Source: an uncultured Lachnospiraceae bacterium (lineage in GTDB: Bacteria; Bacillota; Clostridia; Lachnospirales; Lachnospiraceae). From it: a DNA stretch of 64,000 nucleotides. Below are positions 63,734 to 64,000 of this stretch, one piece after another. The number at the start of each line of letters is the position of its first letter. Position 1 is the first letter of the stretch. A program made the translations under genes and the position numbers. Below the pieces are notes generated by a model. The model was not told where the DNA came from. It saw nothing but the letters and a program-made list of their open reading frames with translations, and ran no database searches. Where the stretch lies: assembly GCA_910586955.1 (NCBI GenBank), contig CAJUMM010000005.1:12470-76469 (forward strand), written 5' to 3'.

Positions 63734-64000
63734 TTAGTCATAAATCCCTTTTAGCCTATTTTCTATATTTGAAGCCGTATACAGCACATCTGTTACTATC
63801 ACTCTGTCCTCTTTAATAACATAAAATATAGAATAACTATCTACCAGCATCCTACGAATTTCCTTCGAACACTCTGGCTCTGACTCCATAACGCGAAAAC
63901 GCTCAGGAAAAGTATCAAGCTTTAATATTTCATCAGCGATTTGATTATATTGCCCCATCGCATTCTCTGGAGCTTGCAATACATAAAAAATGTGATTATA
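63734..64000 (-). CDS. RelE/ParE-family toxin, partial (start beyond the window)
   Basis: The frame is open to base 64000. The visible 88 residues read YNHIFYVLQAPENAMGQYNQIADEI..., then FPERFRVMESEPECSKEIRRMLVDSYSIFYVIKEDRVIVTDVLY and end in ASNIENRLKGIYD. The pattern PERF...IRRM-V-SY-IFY is that of ParE/RelE-like plasmid-stabilisation toxins. About ten residues are missing at the N-terminus. An antitoxin gene is expected just upstream, outside the window. Confidence 0.8.
   Translation of the reverse strand, partial: YNHIFYVLQAPENAMGQYNQIADEILKLDTFPERFRVMESEPECSKEIRRMLVDSYSIFYVIKEDRVIVTDVLYTASNIENRLKGIYD

Noticed and set aside
63539..63754. Open frames of 62-71 codons on the plus strand
   Set aside because: No ribosome site, no recognisable family, two competing frames in the same bases and 3' overlap with a clear ParE-type gene; described only as a gap.

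Overview
The window looks like a chromosomal contig of a moderately GC-rich Clostridia species, most likely a Lachnospiraceae gut anaerobe. Reasons: strong AGGAGG ribosome sites, Firmicute gene orders (murB-rapZ-whiA-HPr-like, addB-addA, uvrB-uvrA, mutS2), an RlmCD-type methyltransferase, YhaM, DUF1848, and Rpn-type relics. No rRNA, tRNA, CRISPR array or intact transposase was found. Bases 1-33 are not biological: they match the Illumina TruSeq read-1 adapter, so the contig starts with untrimmed adapter and the first gene is cut there.

Layout. 34-1.95 kb: a GH4 alpha-galactosidase fragment diverging from a LacI-family regulator, with three palindromic operators between them. 1.96-5.3 kb: a small accessory patch with an XRE/ImmA-IrrE + PIN pair, a DUF1848 protein and a Phd/RelE pair. 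5.3-15.5 kb: an operon of a degenerate HtrA-like protein, yhaM and rlmD, then mutS2, a two-component system and a DUF885 lipoprotein. 15.6-21.3 kb: an aconitase-family hydratase and a second two-component system. 21.4-26 kb: methyltransferase-hslO-nadE-degV. 26-29 kb: murB-rapZ-whiA-HPr-like. 29-34 kb: uvrB-uvrA. 34.3-34.7 kb: relics of a tyrosine integrase and an Rpn-family gene. 34.7-39.3 kb: an HscC-like Hsp70 with a dedicated J protein. 39.5-50.7 kb: ABC ATPase-FtsX permease-addB-addA. 50.9-59 kb: chemoreceptor, DUF2130 protein, TetR-MFS unit, pentapeptide-repeat protein, GNAT, LysE exporter and XRE-cupin regulator.

59-64 kb is visibly more AT-rich and looks acquired. It holds a stand-alone PD-(D/E)XK restriction-type nuclease with winged-helix repeats, a truncated YjdF, a CatB/Vat-like xenobiotic acetyltransferase, a second PD-(D/E)XK-like protein and a ParE-type toxin cut by the window end.

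Most notable signals: (1) the acetyltransferase has a 12-codon leader ORF with its own ribosome site, and a perfect 10-bp inverted repeat that would sequester its start codon, the layout of drug-inducible translational attenuation; (2) in the murB operon the HPr-like protein has Glu at the catalytic His15 position and RapZ has an altered P-loop; (3) the murB promoter appears nested inside the uvrA terminator; (4) an HtrA-like protein has lost its catalytic histidine; (5) a fused integrase/Rpn scar lies upstream of uvrB.
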